NCBI RefSeq assembly: GCF_033343995.1
Contig: NZ_CP137573.1
Span: 5,365,001 to 5,429,000 of the forward strand
Length of the DNA: 64,000 bases
Direction: 5' to 3'
Source of the DNA: Streptomyces sp. HUAS YS2
Lineage (GTDB): Bacteria > Actinomycetota > Actinomycetes > Streptomycetales > Streptomycetaceae
Of this stretch, positions 38,330 to 46,080 are shown piece after piece (position 1 is the first letter of the stretch; each line of letters begins with the position of its first letter). The notes beneath the pieces are model-generated. The model saw only the letters and a list, made by a program, of their open reading frames with translations, had not been told where the DNA came from and made no database searches. A program made the position numbers and the translations under genes.

Positions 38330-38386
38330 GGCCCGCGCCCCCGGCGTGGAGCCCCCGCCGCACGCCCCCGCGTAAAAGGCTTCGGC

Positions 38387-38401
38387 CTTGTCAGTGACAA
38401 G
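38387..38401. promoter_or_regulatory. 15-bp perfect palindrome in the phoH promoter region
   Basis: CTTGTCA-G-TGACAAG, followed four bases later by TAGGCT (38405-38410), a good Streptomyces -10 box. A weak -35 (TTCGGC, 38381-38386) would place the palindrome inside the 18-bp spacer, where MerR-type activators bind. The regulator is unknown. Confidence 0.5.
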
Positions 38402-38481
38402 TCGTAGGCTTGGTACCCGAGAGGTTGTCGAGCAGCGAGAACCCTGCAGCGGGAGGTATGTGCAGGCCACAGTGCCGGCCC

Positions 38482-39507
38482 ATGACTCAGACATCCACAG
38501 CCCACGAGGGAGTGCCCGGTCAGGCGCAGGCGCGGTTCACCGTGCCCGCCAAGCATCCGATGGTGACCGTTCTCGGTTCCGGCGACTCCCTGCTCCGCGT
38601 GATCGAGAAGGCGTTCCCGGCCGCCGACATCCATGTCCGGGGCAATGAGGTCCGGGCGACCGGTGATGCGGCGGAAGTCGCGCTGATCCAGCGCCTGTTC
38701 GACGAGATGATGCTGGTGCTCCGCACCGGTCAGCCGATGACGGAGGACGCAGTGGAACGCTCGATCGCCATGCTCAGGGCGAGCGAGAACGGCAACGGCC
38801 AGGACGAGACCCCGGCCGAGGTGCTCACCCAGAACATCCTCTCCAGCCGCGGTCGCACGATCCGCCCCAAGACCCTCAACCAGAAGCGCTACGTCGACGC
38901 CATCGACAAGCACACCATCGTCTTCGGCATCGGCCCCGCCGGCACCGGCAAGACGTACCTGGCGATGGCCAAGGCGGTCCAGGCCCTGCAGTCCAAGCAG
39001 GTCACCCGGATCATCCTGACCCGCCCGGCCGTCGAGGCGGGCGAGCGGCTCGGCTTCCTGCCCGGCACGCTCTACGAGAAGATCGACCCGTACCTGCGTC
39101 CGCTGTACGACGCGCTGCACGACATGCTCGACCCGGACTCCATCCCCAAGCTGATGGCGAACGGGACGATCGAGGTCGCGCCGCTGGCGTACATGCGAGG
39201 CCGGACGCTCAACGACGCGTTCATCATCCTCGACGAGGCGCAGAACACGAACCCCGAGCAGATGAAGATGTTCCTGACCCGCCTCGGCTTCGACTCGAAG
39301 ATCGTCATCACCGGTGACATCACCCAGGTCGACCTGCCCGGCGGCACGAAGAGCGGTCTGCGACAGGTGCGCGACATCCTGGACGGCGTCCCGGACGTGC
39401 ACTTCTCGACGCTCACGTCGCAGGATGTCGTCCGGCACAAGCTCGTCGGCCGTATCGTCGACGCGTACGAGCAGTACGACAGCCGGAACGGCTCCAACGG
39501 GAAGTAG
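38482..39507 (+). CDS. phoH: PhoH family ATPase
   Basis: A 341-residue cytoplasmic P-loop protein. An N-terminal KH-like segment (HPMVTVLGSGDSLLRVIEKA) precedes the PhoH core with Walker A GPAGTGKT (151-158), the RPAVEAGERLGFLPG signature and Walker B FIILDEAQNT. PhoH is an RNA-helicase-like NTPase often encoded next to YbeY and the corC/era genes, as here. ATG 38482 is chosen by family resemblance; ATG 38458 is in frame but directly abuts a GGGAGGT. First gene of an operon phoH-ybeY-corC-mmcQ. Confidence 0.93.
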   Translation: MTQTSTAHEGVPGQAQARFTVPAKHPMVTVLGSGDSLLRVIEKAFPAADIHVRGNEVRATGDAAEVALIQRLFDEMMLVLRTGQPMTEDAVERSIAMLRASENGNGQDETPAEVLTQNILSSRGRTIRPKTLNQKRYVDAIDKHTIVFGIGPAGTGKTYLAMAKAVQALQSKQVTRIILTRPAVEAGERLGFLPGTLYEKIDPYLRPLYDALHDMLDPDSIPKLMANGTIEVAPLAYMRGRTLNDAFIILDEAQNTNPEQMKMFLTRLGFDSKIVITGDITQVDLPGGTKSGLRQVRDILDGVPDVHFSTLTSQDVVRHKLVGRIVDAYEQYDSRNGSNGK

Positions 39508-39519
39508 TCACAGCGCACC

Positions 39520-40017
39520 ATGTCGATCGACGTCAACAACGAGTCCGGTACCGAGGTCGACGAGCAGGCGATCCTCGACATCGCCCGCTACGCGCTGGCG
39601 CGGATGCGCATCCACCCGCTCTCCGAGCTGTCGGTGATCGTGGTGGACGCGGAGGCGATGGAGCAGCTCCACATCCAGTGGATGGATCTGCCGGGCCCGA
39701 CGGACGTCATGTCGTTCCCGATGGACGAGCTGCGTCCGCCGACGAAGGACGACGAGGAGCCCCCGCAGGGGCTCCTCGGCGACATCGTGCTCTGCCCCGA
39801 GGTCGCGACCAAGCAGGGCGAGGACGCGCCGACGAAGCACTCCATGGACGAGGAGCTCCAGCTCCTCACCGTGCACGGAGTGCTGCACCTGCTCGGGTAC
39901 GACCACGAGGAGGCCGACGAGAAGGCCGAGATGTTCGGCCTCCAGGCGGCCATCGTCGACGGCTGGCGCGCGGAGAAGGGCCTGACCGGCCCGTCCCCGG
40001 CGCCGACCGTCTCCTGA
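39520..40017 (+). CDS. ybeY: rRNA maturation RNase / endoribonuclease YbeY
   Basis: A 165-residue zinc protein. The signature HGVLHLLGYDH places the ligands H119, H123 and H129 (HxxxHxxxxxH). PTDVMSFPMDE is the conserved strand. YbeY is needed for 16S rRNA 3' maturation and ribosome quality control in several bacteria. It starts 13 bases after phoH, so it is co-transcribed. Confidence 0.95.
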   Translation: MSIDVNNESGTEVDEQAILDIARYALARMRIHPLSELSVIVVDAEAMEQLHIQWMDLPGPTDVMSFPMDELRPPTKDDEEPPQGLLGDIVLCPEVATKQGEDAPTKHSMDEELQLLTVHGVLHLLGYDHEEADEKAEMFGLQAAIVDGWRAEKGLTGPSPAPTVS

Positions 40018-40036
40018 CCGGGGGCCCGGGTCCTCG

Positions 40037-41338
40037 ATGGACGTTTCACTGATCCTCGGCGCGGTCGCCCTGGTCGTCGTGGCCTGGCTGGCGGCCTGCG
40101 CCGAGGCCGGTCTCGCCCGGGTGTCCAGCTTCCGCGCCGCCGAGGCCGTACGGTCCGGGCGGCGCGGCGCCGACAAGCTCGCCCAGGTCGCCTCCGACCC
40201 CACCCGCTATCTCAACGTGGCCCTGCTCGTCCGGGTCGCCTGCGAGATGGCGGCCGGCGTCCTCGTCACGTACGCCTGCCTGGAGTACTTCCAGGAGACC
40301 TGGCAGGCGCTGCTCGTCGCGATCGCCGTCATGGTGCTCGTGTCGTACGTCGCCGTCGGCGTCTCGCCGCGGACCATCGGCCGCCAGCACCCGCTGAACA
40401 CCGCGACGGCGGCGGCGTACGTGCTGCTGCCGCTGGCCCGCGTGATGGGCCCGATCCCGCAGCTGCTGATCCTCATCGGCAACGCGCTCACCCCGGGCAA
40501 GGGCTTCCGCAAGGGCCCCTTCGCCTCCGAGGCCGAGCTGCGGGCGATGGTCGACCTCGCCGAGCAGGAGTCGCTGATCGAGGACGAGGAACGCCGGATG
40601 GTGCACTCGGTCTTCGAGCTCGGCGACACCCTCGTGCGCGAGGTGATGGTGCCGCGCACCGACCTGGTCTGCATCGAGCGGTACAAGACGATCCGGCAGG
40701 CGCTGACGCTCGCGCTGCGCTCCGGCTTCTCGCGGATCCCCGTCACCGGGGAGAACGAGGACGACATCGTCGGCGTCGTCTATCTGAAGGACCTGGTCCG
40801 CAAGACGCACATCAACCGCGAGTCGGAGGCGGACCTCGTCTCGACGGCGATGCGTTCGGCCGCGTTCGTGCCCGACACGAAGAACGCCGGCGACCTGCTG
40901 CGCGAGATGCAGCAGGAGCGCAACCACGTCGCCGTGGTGATCGACGAGTACGGCGGCACGGCCGGCATCGTCACGATCGAGGACATCCTGGAGGAGATCG
41001 TCGGCGAGATCACCGACGAGTACGACCGCGAGCTGCCGCCGGTCCAGGAGCTGGGCGACGACCGCTACCGGGTCACCGCCCGCCTCGACATCGGCGACCT
41101 CGGCGAGCTGTACGGCTTCGGCGCGGACGAGTACGACGACGAGGACGTCGAGACGGTCGGCGGGCTGCTCGCGAAGGCGCTCGGCCGGGTCCCGATCGCG
41201 GGCGCCTCGGCCGTCGTGGAGCTGCCCGACGGGCGTTCGCTGCGGCTCACGGCGGAGTCGCCGGCCGGCCGCCGGAACAAGATCGTGACGGTGCTCGCGG
41301 AGCCCGAACCCGAACCCGATCCGGAGGAGAGTGCGTGA
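40037..41338 (+). CDS. CNNM/CorC (hemolysin-like) transporter protein
   Basis: A 433-residue protein. An N-terminal DUF21/CNNM membrane domain with about four helices (residues 5-150) is followed by a CBS pair (about 195-320, VREVMVPRTDLV, then VVIDEYGGTAGIVTIEDILE) and a C-terminal CorC_HlyC domain (RYRVTARLDIGDLGELYG). Such proteins take part in Mg2+/Co2+ handling. It begins 20 bases after ybeY in the phoH operon. The GTG of the next gene overlaps its stop. Confidence 0.9.
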   Translation: MDVSLILGAVALVVVAWLAACAEAGLARVSSFRAAEAVRSGRRGADKLAQVASDPTRYLNVALLVRVACEMAAGVLVTYACLEYFQETWQALLVAIAVMVLVSYVAVGVSPRTIGRQHPLNTATAAAYVLLPLARVMGPIPQLLILIGNALTPGKGFRKGPFASEAELRAMVDLAEQESLIEDEERRMVHSVFELGDTLVREVMVPRTDLVCIERYKTIRQALTLALRSGFSRIPVTGENEDDIVGVVYLKDLVRKTHINRESEADLVSTAMRSAAFVPDTKNAGDLLREMQQERNHVAVVIDEYGGTAGIVTIEDILEEIVGEITDEYDRELPPVQELGDDRYRVTARLDIGDLGELYGFGADEYDDEDVETVGGLLAKALGRVPIAGASAVVELPDGRSLRLTAESPAGRRNKIVTVLAEPEPEPDPEESA

Positions 41339-41688
41339 ACGCGGAGCAGCTGAGGGCGTTCTGTCTGGACTTCAACGCCGCGACGGAGGAGTTCCCGTTC
41401 CGCCCCGAGATCTCCGTCTTCAAGGTGAAGGGCAAGATGTTCGCCCTCTGCGCGCTGGACGGGGAACCGCTGACGATCAATCTCAAGTGCGATCCGGACG
41501 ACGCGGTACGGCTGCGCGAGGAGTACCCGGCGATCGCCCCCGGGTACCACATGAACAAGCGGCACTGGAACACGGTGACCGTGGGCGAGCTCCCGGACCG
41601 GATGGTCCGGGAGCTGATCGAGGACTCGTACGACCTCGTGGTCGCCGGTCTGCCCCGGGCGGAGCGGCTCAAGCTCGACCGCCCGTAG
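41335..41688 (+). CDS. MmcQ/YjbR family protein
   Basis: A 117-residue protein of the YjbR/CyaY-like fold. It shows FPFRPEISVFKVKGKMFALC, INLKCDPDDAVRLREEYPAI and the tail MNKRHWNTVTVG, which are characteristic. The family has a DNA-binding-like fold but no proven general function. GTG 41335 overlaps the CorC stop by 4 bases, making it the last gene of the phoH operon. Confidence 0.9.
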   Translation: MNAEQLRAFCLDFNAATEEFPFRPEISVFKVKGKMFALCALDGEPLTINLKCDPDDAVRLREEYPAIAPGYHMNKRHWNTVTVGELPDRMVRELIEDSYDLVVAGLPRAERLKLDRP

Positions 41689-41695
41689 GCTCCGG

Positions 41696-43096
41696 TCAGG
41701 CGGCGCGCCCCTTGCGGAGGCCCACCGCGAGCAGCAGCGCCGCGGCCAGCACGATCGCCGCGTCCAGCAGAAGGACGGTGCGCACCCCGTCGTACAGGCG
41801 CGTGCCGGTCGTCGCGAGCACGCCGAGCAGCGGGATGCCGATCGTGATGCCGACCTGCTGGGTCGTGGTCACCAGACCGGTGGCCAGGCCCTGCTCCTCG
41901 TCCGGGACGCCCGAGGTGACGGTCACGCCGTACGAGATGATCGCGCCGAGGTGGCACATGGACGCCAGCGAGACCGCGACGGCCGCGAGGATCGCGCCCG
42001 ACTCGGCGCCGATGCCCAGGATCGCCGCCACGAACAGGCCCTGCCCGGCGAGCGAGAGCACCAGCGTGCGCCGGGCGCCGAGCCGGCCGATCACCTTCGG
42101 CGCCACCGTCCCGGCGAAGACCGAGACGACGCCCTGCACGCCGAAGACCAGGCCGGTGGCGAAGGACGAGAGCTTCAGCGTCTGCTGGAGGTAGAGCGTC
42201 AGGACGAAGACGACGGTCGACATCATCGAGAAGGTGATCAGTCCGCCGAGGTTGCCGAAGGCGACCGTGCGCCGCTTCAGCATCGGCAGCGAGACCAGCG
42301 GGGCGTCGTGCCGCGACTCCACGAGCACGAACGCCACCAGGAGTGCGATGCCGGCGACCAGCGTGACCAGTACGTCCGCGCCGCCGAAGCCGCGCTCCGC
42401 GGCCGTCGACAGGGCGTAGATCAGTGCCAGCAGACCGCCGGTGACGGTCACCGCGCCGGGCACGTCGAGCCGCGGGCGCTCCGGCGTCCGCGACTCGGGC
42501 AGCAGCCCCGGCGCGAGCGGCAGCACGATCAGGGTGAACACGGCGAGCAGGCCCATCGTCGAGCGCCAGCCGAGCGTGTCGGTCATGACCCCGCCGAGCA
42601 CCATGCCGACCGTGAAGCCGAGCGAGAGCAGGGTGCCGGAGATGCCGAGCGCCCGGTCGCGCAGCGGGCCCTCCGGGAAGGTGGTGGTCAGCAGCGACAT
42701 GCCGGTCGGCACGATCGCCGCCGCGCCGAGGCCCTGGAGGGCCCGGCCGGTCAGGAAGGAGGCCGGGTCCCAGGCGAAGGTGGCGAGCAGCGAGGCCGTG
42801 CCGAAGAGGGCGAGCCCGGCGAGGAACAGCCGCTTGCGCCCGTAGAGGTCGCCGAGCCGCCCGGAGAGCAGCAGGAAGCCGCCGGACGGCAGGGCGAACG
42901 CGGTGACCGCCCACTGGAGGGCGGAGGAGCTCAGTCCGAGGTCGGCGCCGAGCGCGGGGAGCGCCACGTTCAGGACGGAGAAGTCGAGCGCCACCATGAA
43001 CTGGGCCGCGCACAGCACGAAGAGGATCAGCCGGGTGCGTCCCGTCAGGCCGGGGTCGGCGGCGGGGGCGGACGGGGGAGTGGTCAGGGTTGCCAT
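41696..43096 (-). CDS. MFS drug exporter, DHA2 family
   Basis: A 466-residue transporter with 14 likely helices. AQFMVALDFSVLNVALPALG is the DHA2 start, GRLGDLYGRKRLFLAG is MFS motif A, and QGLGAAAIVPTGMSLL is the helix-4 motif. ATG 43096 is chosen because GGAGGG lies 8 bases upstream. It is divergent from an MmyB-type regulator across a 92-bp gap with a palindromic operator candidate. The arrangement suggests regulated export of a drug or metabolite. Confidence 0.9.
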   Translation of the reverse strand: MATLTTPPSAPAADPGLTGRTRLILFVLCAAQFMVALDFSVLNVALPALGADLGLSSSALQWAVTAFALPSGGFLLLSGRLGDLYGRKRLFLAGLALFGTASLLATFAWDPASFLTGRALQGLGAAAIVPTGMSLLTTTFPEGPLRDRALGISGTLLSLGFTVGMVLGGVMTDTLGWRSTMGLLAVFTLIVLPLAPGLLPESRTPERPRLDVPGAVTVTGGLLALIYALSTAAERGFGGADVLVTLVAGIALLVAFVLVESRHDAPLVSLPMLKRRTVAFGNLGGLITFSMMSTVVFVLTLYLQQTLKLSSFATGLVFGVQGVVSVFAGTVAPKVIGRLGARRTLVLSLAGQGLFVAAILGIGAESGAILAAVAVSLASMCHLGAIISYGVTVTSGVPDEEQGLATGLVTTTQQVGITIGIPLLGVLATTGTRLYDGVRTVLLLDAAIVLAAALLLAVGLRKGRAA

Positions 43097-43145
43097 GCCG
43101 TCCACCCTCCGGTCGCGGGAACAACCGTGGGGAGCGGGAAATTAT

Positions 43146-43166
43146 CCTGTTGGTCGCACCACCAGG
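43146..43166. promoter_or_regulatory. 21-bp palindromic operator candidate between exporter and regulator
   Basis: CCTGTTGGT, CGC, ACCACCAGG: nine-base arms that match at 8 of 9 positions. It sits in the 92-bp gap between the divergent DHA2 exporter and the MmyB-type regulator, beside an AT-rich patch (AAATTATCCT) that could hold a -10 box in either direction. Confidence 0.55.
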
Positions 43167-43188
43167 CATCCAGGGGGAGGAAGCACAC

Positions 43189-44076
43189 GTGGCCACCGCA
43201 CTCGAGAGCAGCGGCGCGAAAACCCGCCGACTGGCCGAACTCCGCGAGTTCCTGATGAGCCGTCGGGCCCGGGTGAGCCCCTCGGAGGCCGGTCTGCCGG
43301 ACGGTGGCGCCCGGCGCCGTACGCCCGGGCTGCGCCGCGAGGAGGTCGCCGTGCTCGCGGGGGTGGGAGTCTCCTGGTACCAGTGGCTGGAGCAGGGCCG
43401 GGACATCACCGTCTCGCCGCAGGTCCTGGACTCGGTGGCGCGGGTGCTGCGGCTGAGCCCGGCGGAGCGGCGCCATCTGTACGTACTGGCGGCGCTCAAC
43501 CCGCCGGCCCTGGAGCCGGCCCCGGAGGACCGGGACATGTGCCAGGGGCTGCGGCGGCTCATCGACGCGTGGATGCCGTTCCCCGCGCACATCATGGACC
43601 GGTACTGGAACACCGTGCTGTACAACGACGCGGCGGCGATCGTGCTCGGCATGCGGCCGGAGATCACCCAGAACTGCCTGATCGCCTTCTTCACCGACCC
43701 GCTGTACCGCGCGCGGTCGAAGGGCTGGGCCGAGCTGGCGCCGAAGGTCGTCGCGCAGTTCCGGTCCGCCTGCTCGGAGTGCCCGGACGACGACGGGTTC
43801 CAGGCGGTCGTCGAGGAGGCGAAGGCGGCCAGTGCGGAGTTCGCCGAGCTGTGGGAGCGGCGGGACATCCTGCCGGGCGGCCAGAACCGCAAGGAGATGG
43901 AGCACCCTCTGGTCGGCGAGCTGGTCGTGGAGTCCACCCAGCTGACGGTGCCCGCCCGTCCCGATCTCGTGATCGTGCTGCACACCCCGCTGCCGGTGGC
44001 GGACACGGCGGCGAAGCTGGAGTGGCTGGTCTCGCCGGAGGGCCGGCGGGGGGCCATGTACCCGGTGGCGGGCTGA
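43189..44076 (+). CDS. HTH regulator with MmyB-like ligand-binding domain
   Basis: A 295-residue regulator. A lambda-repressor-type HTH lies at about residues 15-90 (RRRTPGLRREEVAVLAGV, then SWYQWLEQGRDITVSPQVLD). A MmyB-like PAS-type domain (about 105-275, with DRYWNTVLYNDAAAIVLG) follows. In characterised relatives the C-terminal domain binds a hydrophobic ligand. GTG 43189 follows GGGGGAGGAAG. It is divergent from the DHA2 exporter and probably controls it. Confidence 0.88.
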   Translation: MATALESSGAKTRRLAELREFLMSRRARVSPSEAGLPDGGARRRTPGLRREEVAVLAGVGVSWYQWLEQGRDITVSPQVLDSVARVLRLSPAERRHLYVLAALNPPALEPAPEDRDMCQGLRRLIDAWMPFPAHIMDRYWNTVLYNDAAAIVLGMRPEITQNCLIAFFTDPLYRARSKGWAELAPKVVAQFRSACSECPDDDGFQAVVEEAKAASAEFAELWERRDILPGGQNRKEMEHPLVGELVVESTQLTVPARPDLVIVLHTPLPVADTAAKLEWLVSPEGRRGAMYPVAG

Positions 44077-44103
44077 GCGGGACCGCCGACCTATGCTCGG
44101 ATC

Positions 44104-44463
44104 ATGACACTCAGCGAGCACGGCGACCTCGGCGCCGAGGACCTCAAGATCATCACGCTGGCGCGCAGCGCCCGCGCCCGCAACGGTGTGCCGGAGGGTG
44201 CCGCCGTGCGCGACGAGACCGGCCGGACGTACGTCGCCGGGACCGTCGCCCTGGATTCGCTCAAGCTCAGCGCGCTCCAGACGGCGGTCGCGATGGCCGT
44301 CGCCAGCGGCGCGCAGTCGCTCGAGGCCGCGGCCGTCGTCTCGAACGCCGAGGCGGCCTCGGACGCGGACCGCGCCGCCGTACGGGACCTGGGCGGCCCC
44401 GAGACCCCGGTGCTGCTCGCCGGGCCGGACGGAAAGCTGCGCGCCGCCGTCACCGCGGGCTGA
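44104..44463 (+). CDS. cytidine-deaminase-like protein lacking catalytic residues
   Basis: A 119-residue protein whose strand pattern (PEGAAVRDETGRTYVAGTVA, then LSALQTAVAMAVASG) follows the cytidine deaminase fold. The CAE of the active site is replaced by SAL, and the PC(x)nC zinc motif is absent. It should not bind catalytic zinc, so deaminase activity is unlikely. It lies alone between the regulator and the surface-protein pair. A structural or regulatory role is possible but unproven. Confidence 0.75.
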   Translation: MTLSEHGDLGAEDLKIITLARSARARNGVPEGAAVRDETGRTYVAGTVALDSLKLSALQTAVAMAVASGAQSLEAAAVVSNAEAASDADRAAVRDLGGPETPVLLAGPDGKLRAAVTAG

Positions 44464-44577
44464 CGAACCGGCCGGACCGGCGAACCGGTCGAACGGGGCT
44501 CGGCGGAATGCCGGGCCCCGCTTCCATGCCTGCCCACCTGCGGAAACGTCGATCTTGTGGCTCGATCTTGACAGTAT

Positions 44578-44592
44578 CTGATGGGTCATCAG
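44578..44592. promoter_or_regulatory. palindrome upstream of the WxL-like surface protein
   Basis: CTGATG-GGT-CATCAG, five bases after TTGACA (44568-44573). The stretch 44560-44625 is unusually AT-rich for this genome. It lies 80-95 bases before the secreted-protein start and is probably part of its promoter. I cannot name the regulator. Confidence 0.45.
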
Positions 44593-44671
44593 TCGGCGCA
44601 TTTCGATTGCATTGACTTCTCTTGCCGCGCGGCCGTCAATGGCGCCCTCTCATCCCAGAGGAGGGGCACAC

Positions 44672-46009
44672 ATGGCACTGCTCCGGACCAGGACCCGAAG
44701 ACGGCGCTGGACCGCCGCCTTCGGCGTCACCGCTCTCGTGCTCGCCGGCGGCGGCACCCTCGCCGCGCCCGCCGGCGCCGCGGCACTCGCGTCGGCCCCG
44801 GTCGACTTCGCGACGCACTGCGTGCCGCCGCCGATCGCCGGCATCCCGCCCATCGACGGCACCACCACCGCCCAGATCACCGTCGACAACCCGACGCCCA
44901 AGGTCGGCGACACGGTCACCGTCACCTACACGGTGACCAAGCCCGCCGCGTCCAACCCGGTCGACCTGGCCCTCCCGGCCGACATCATGACCCCGACCGG
45001 CAAGGTCGCCCTCGGCGGCGCCCAGTCCGGCGCGGTCACCGTCGCAGGCCCCAAGAAGAACGACCCGGTGCCCCCCAAGGGCTCCTTCCCGCCGTTCTCC
45101 ATGACCGGCACCTTCACGGTCACGCAGCCCGGCTCGATCACCCTGTCGCCCGGCGACTACAACATCCACACCAGCTACCTGATGGAGCTGGACACCCCCT
45201 GTACGGTCACCAACCCGCCCGCACCGGTCTCCGAGACGGTCGTGGCCACCGCGCAGCCGGGCGCCAACGAGCGGAACATCTCGCTCGGCACGGCCTCCGG
45301 GGCGCCCGGCGAACGGGTCACCGTCACCGGCGCCAAGTTCACCCCGCTCGCCGAGGTCACCGTCGTCGGACGGGCCGGGGCCGCCGAGACCGCCGACAGG
45401 ATGACGGTCACGACGGACAGCGAGGGCGGCTTCGTCGCCCGTCTGGCGGTCAACGACAAGACGACCAGCGGGGTCGTCGCGTACGAGGGCGCCGCCTGGG
45501 ACCCGGAGAAGGGCGCCGGACCGGCGAGGTACACCGTCATCGACAACACCCCGCCGCCTCCGGGCAGCCAGAAGCTCAACGCGGCGGTCAACGCGGGCGA
45601 GCTGTCGATGACCCAGGCCGGTGACACCGTCGAACTGTCGTCCGTCGACTTCGGTCAGGGCGGCGCGGCGACCGGCGACCTGCAGACGGTCACCGTCAAG
45701 GACTTCCGCGGCGGCCCCGCGGGCTGGTCCCTGACCGGCAAGGTCTCCGACTTCACCGGGGCCGGCGGCTCGATCGGCGCGGACAAGCTCAGCTGGACCC
45801 CTGCCTGCACCACCAAGGCCGGGAGCCCCAGCACCTGTGTTCCGGGCTCGGCCGGATCGGTCGGCAGCGGCGGGGCCACCCTCGCCTCCACGCCGAACGG
45901 CACGGTCACCGGCGGTGAGTTCACCGTCGGCGCCAAGGTCTCGCTCGCCGTCCCGGCCTTCACGGCCCCGGGCACGTACGCGGGCCTGCTCACGCTGACC
46001 CTGACCTGA
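44672..46009 (+). CDS. secreted beta-sandwich surface protein (WxL-like)
   Basis: A 445-residue secreted protein. A Sec/Tat-like signal with many Arg (TRTRRRRW) and a hydrophobic core ends near APAGAAA. Ig/CARDB-like Thr/Val-rich repeats follow (ITVDNPTPKVGDTVTVTYTV). A C-terminal region reads LTGKVSDFTG and GTYAGLLTLTLT, like the WxL domain of Gram-positive surface proteins. Four Cys in the middle may form disulfides. ATG 44672 follows AGAGGAGG. The downstream gene encodes a DUF916-type membrane protein, the partner of WxL proteins in Firmicutes. The binding target is unknown. Confidence 0.78.
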   Translation: MALLRTRTRRRRWTAAFGVTALVLAGGGTLAAPAGAAALASAPVDFATHCVPPPIAGIPPIDGTTTAQITVDNPTPKVGDTVTVTYTVTKPAASNPVDLALPADIMTPTGKVALGGAQSGAVTVAGPKKNDPVPPKGSFPPFSMTGTFTVTQPGSITLSPGDYNIHTSYLMELDTPCTVTNPPAPVSETVVATAQPGANERNISLGTASGAPGERVTVTGAKFTPLAEVTVVGRAGAAETADRMTVTTDSEGGFVARLAVNDKTTSGVVAYEGAAWDPEKGAGPARYTVIDNTPPPPGSQKLNAAVNAGELSMTQAGDTVELSSVDFGQGGAATGDLQTVTVKDFRGGPAGWSLTGKVSDFTGAGGSIGADKLSWTPACTTKAGSPSTCVPGSAGSVGSGGATLASTPNGTVTGGEFTVGAKVSLAVPAFTAPGTYAGLLTLTLT

Positions 46010-46025
46010 GCCGGCACCACAAAAC

Positions 46026-46057
46026 AGCGGGCCGGGCGCGCACCCGGTCGGCCCGCT
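46026..46057 (+). terminator. hairpin between the two surface-protein genes
   Basis: AGCGGGCCG (46026-46034) pairs with CGGCCCGCT (46049-46057), 9 bp, no U-tract. It may partly end transcription after the surface protein while letting some continue into the DUF916 gene. Confidence 0.55.
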
Positions 46058-46080
46058 TCCGACCCCAGGAGTCCCGCACC

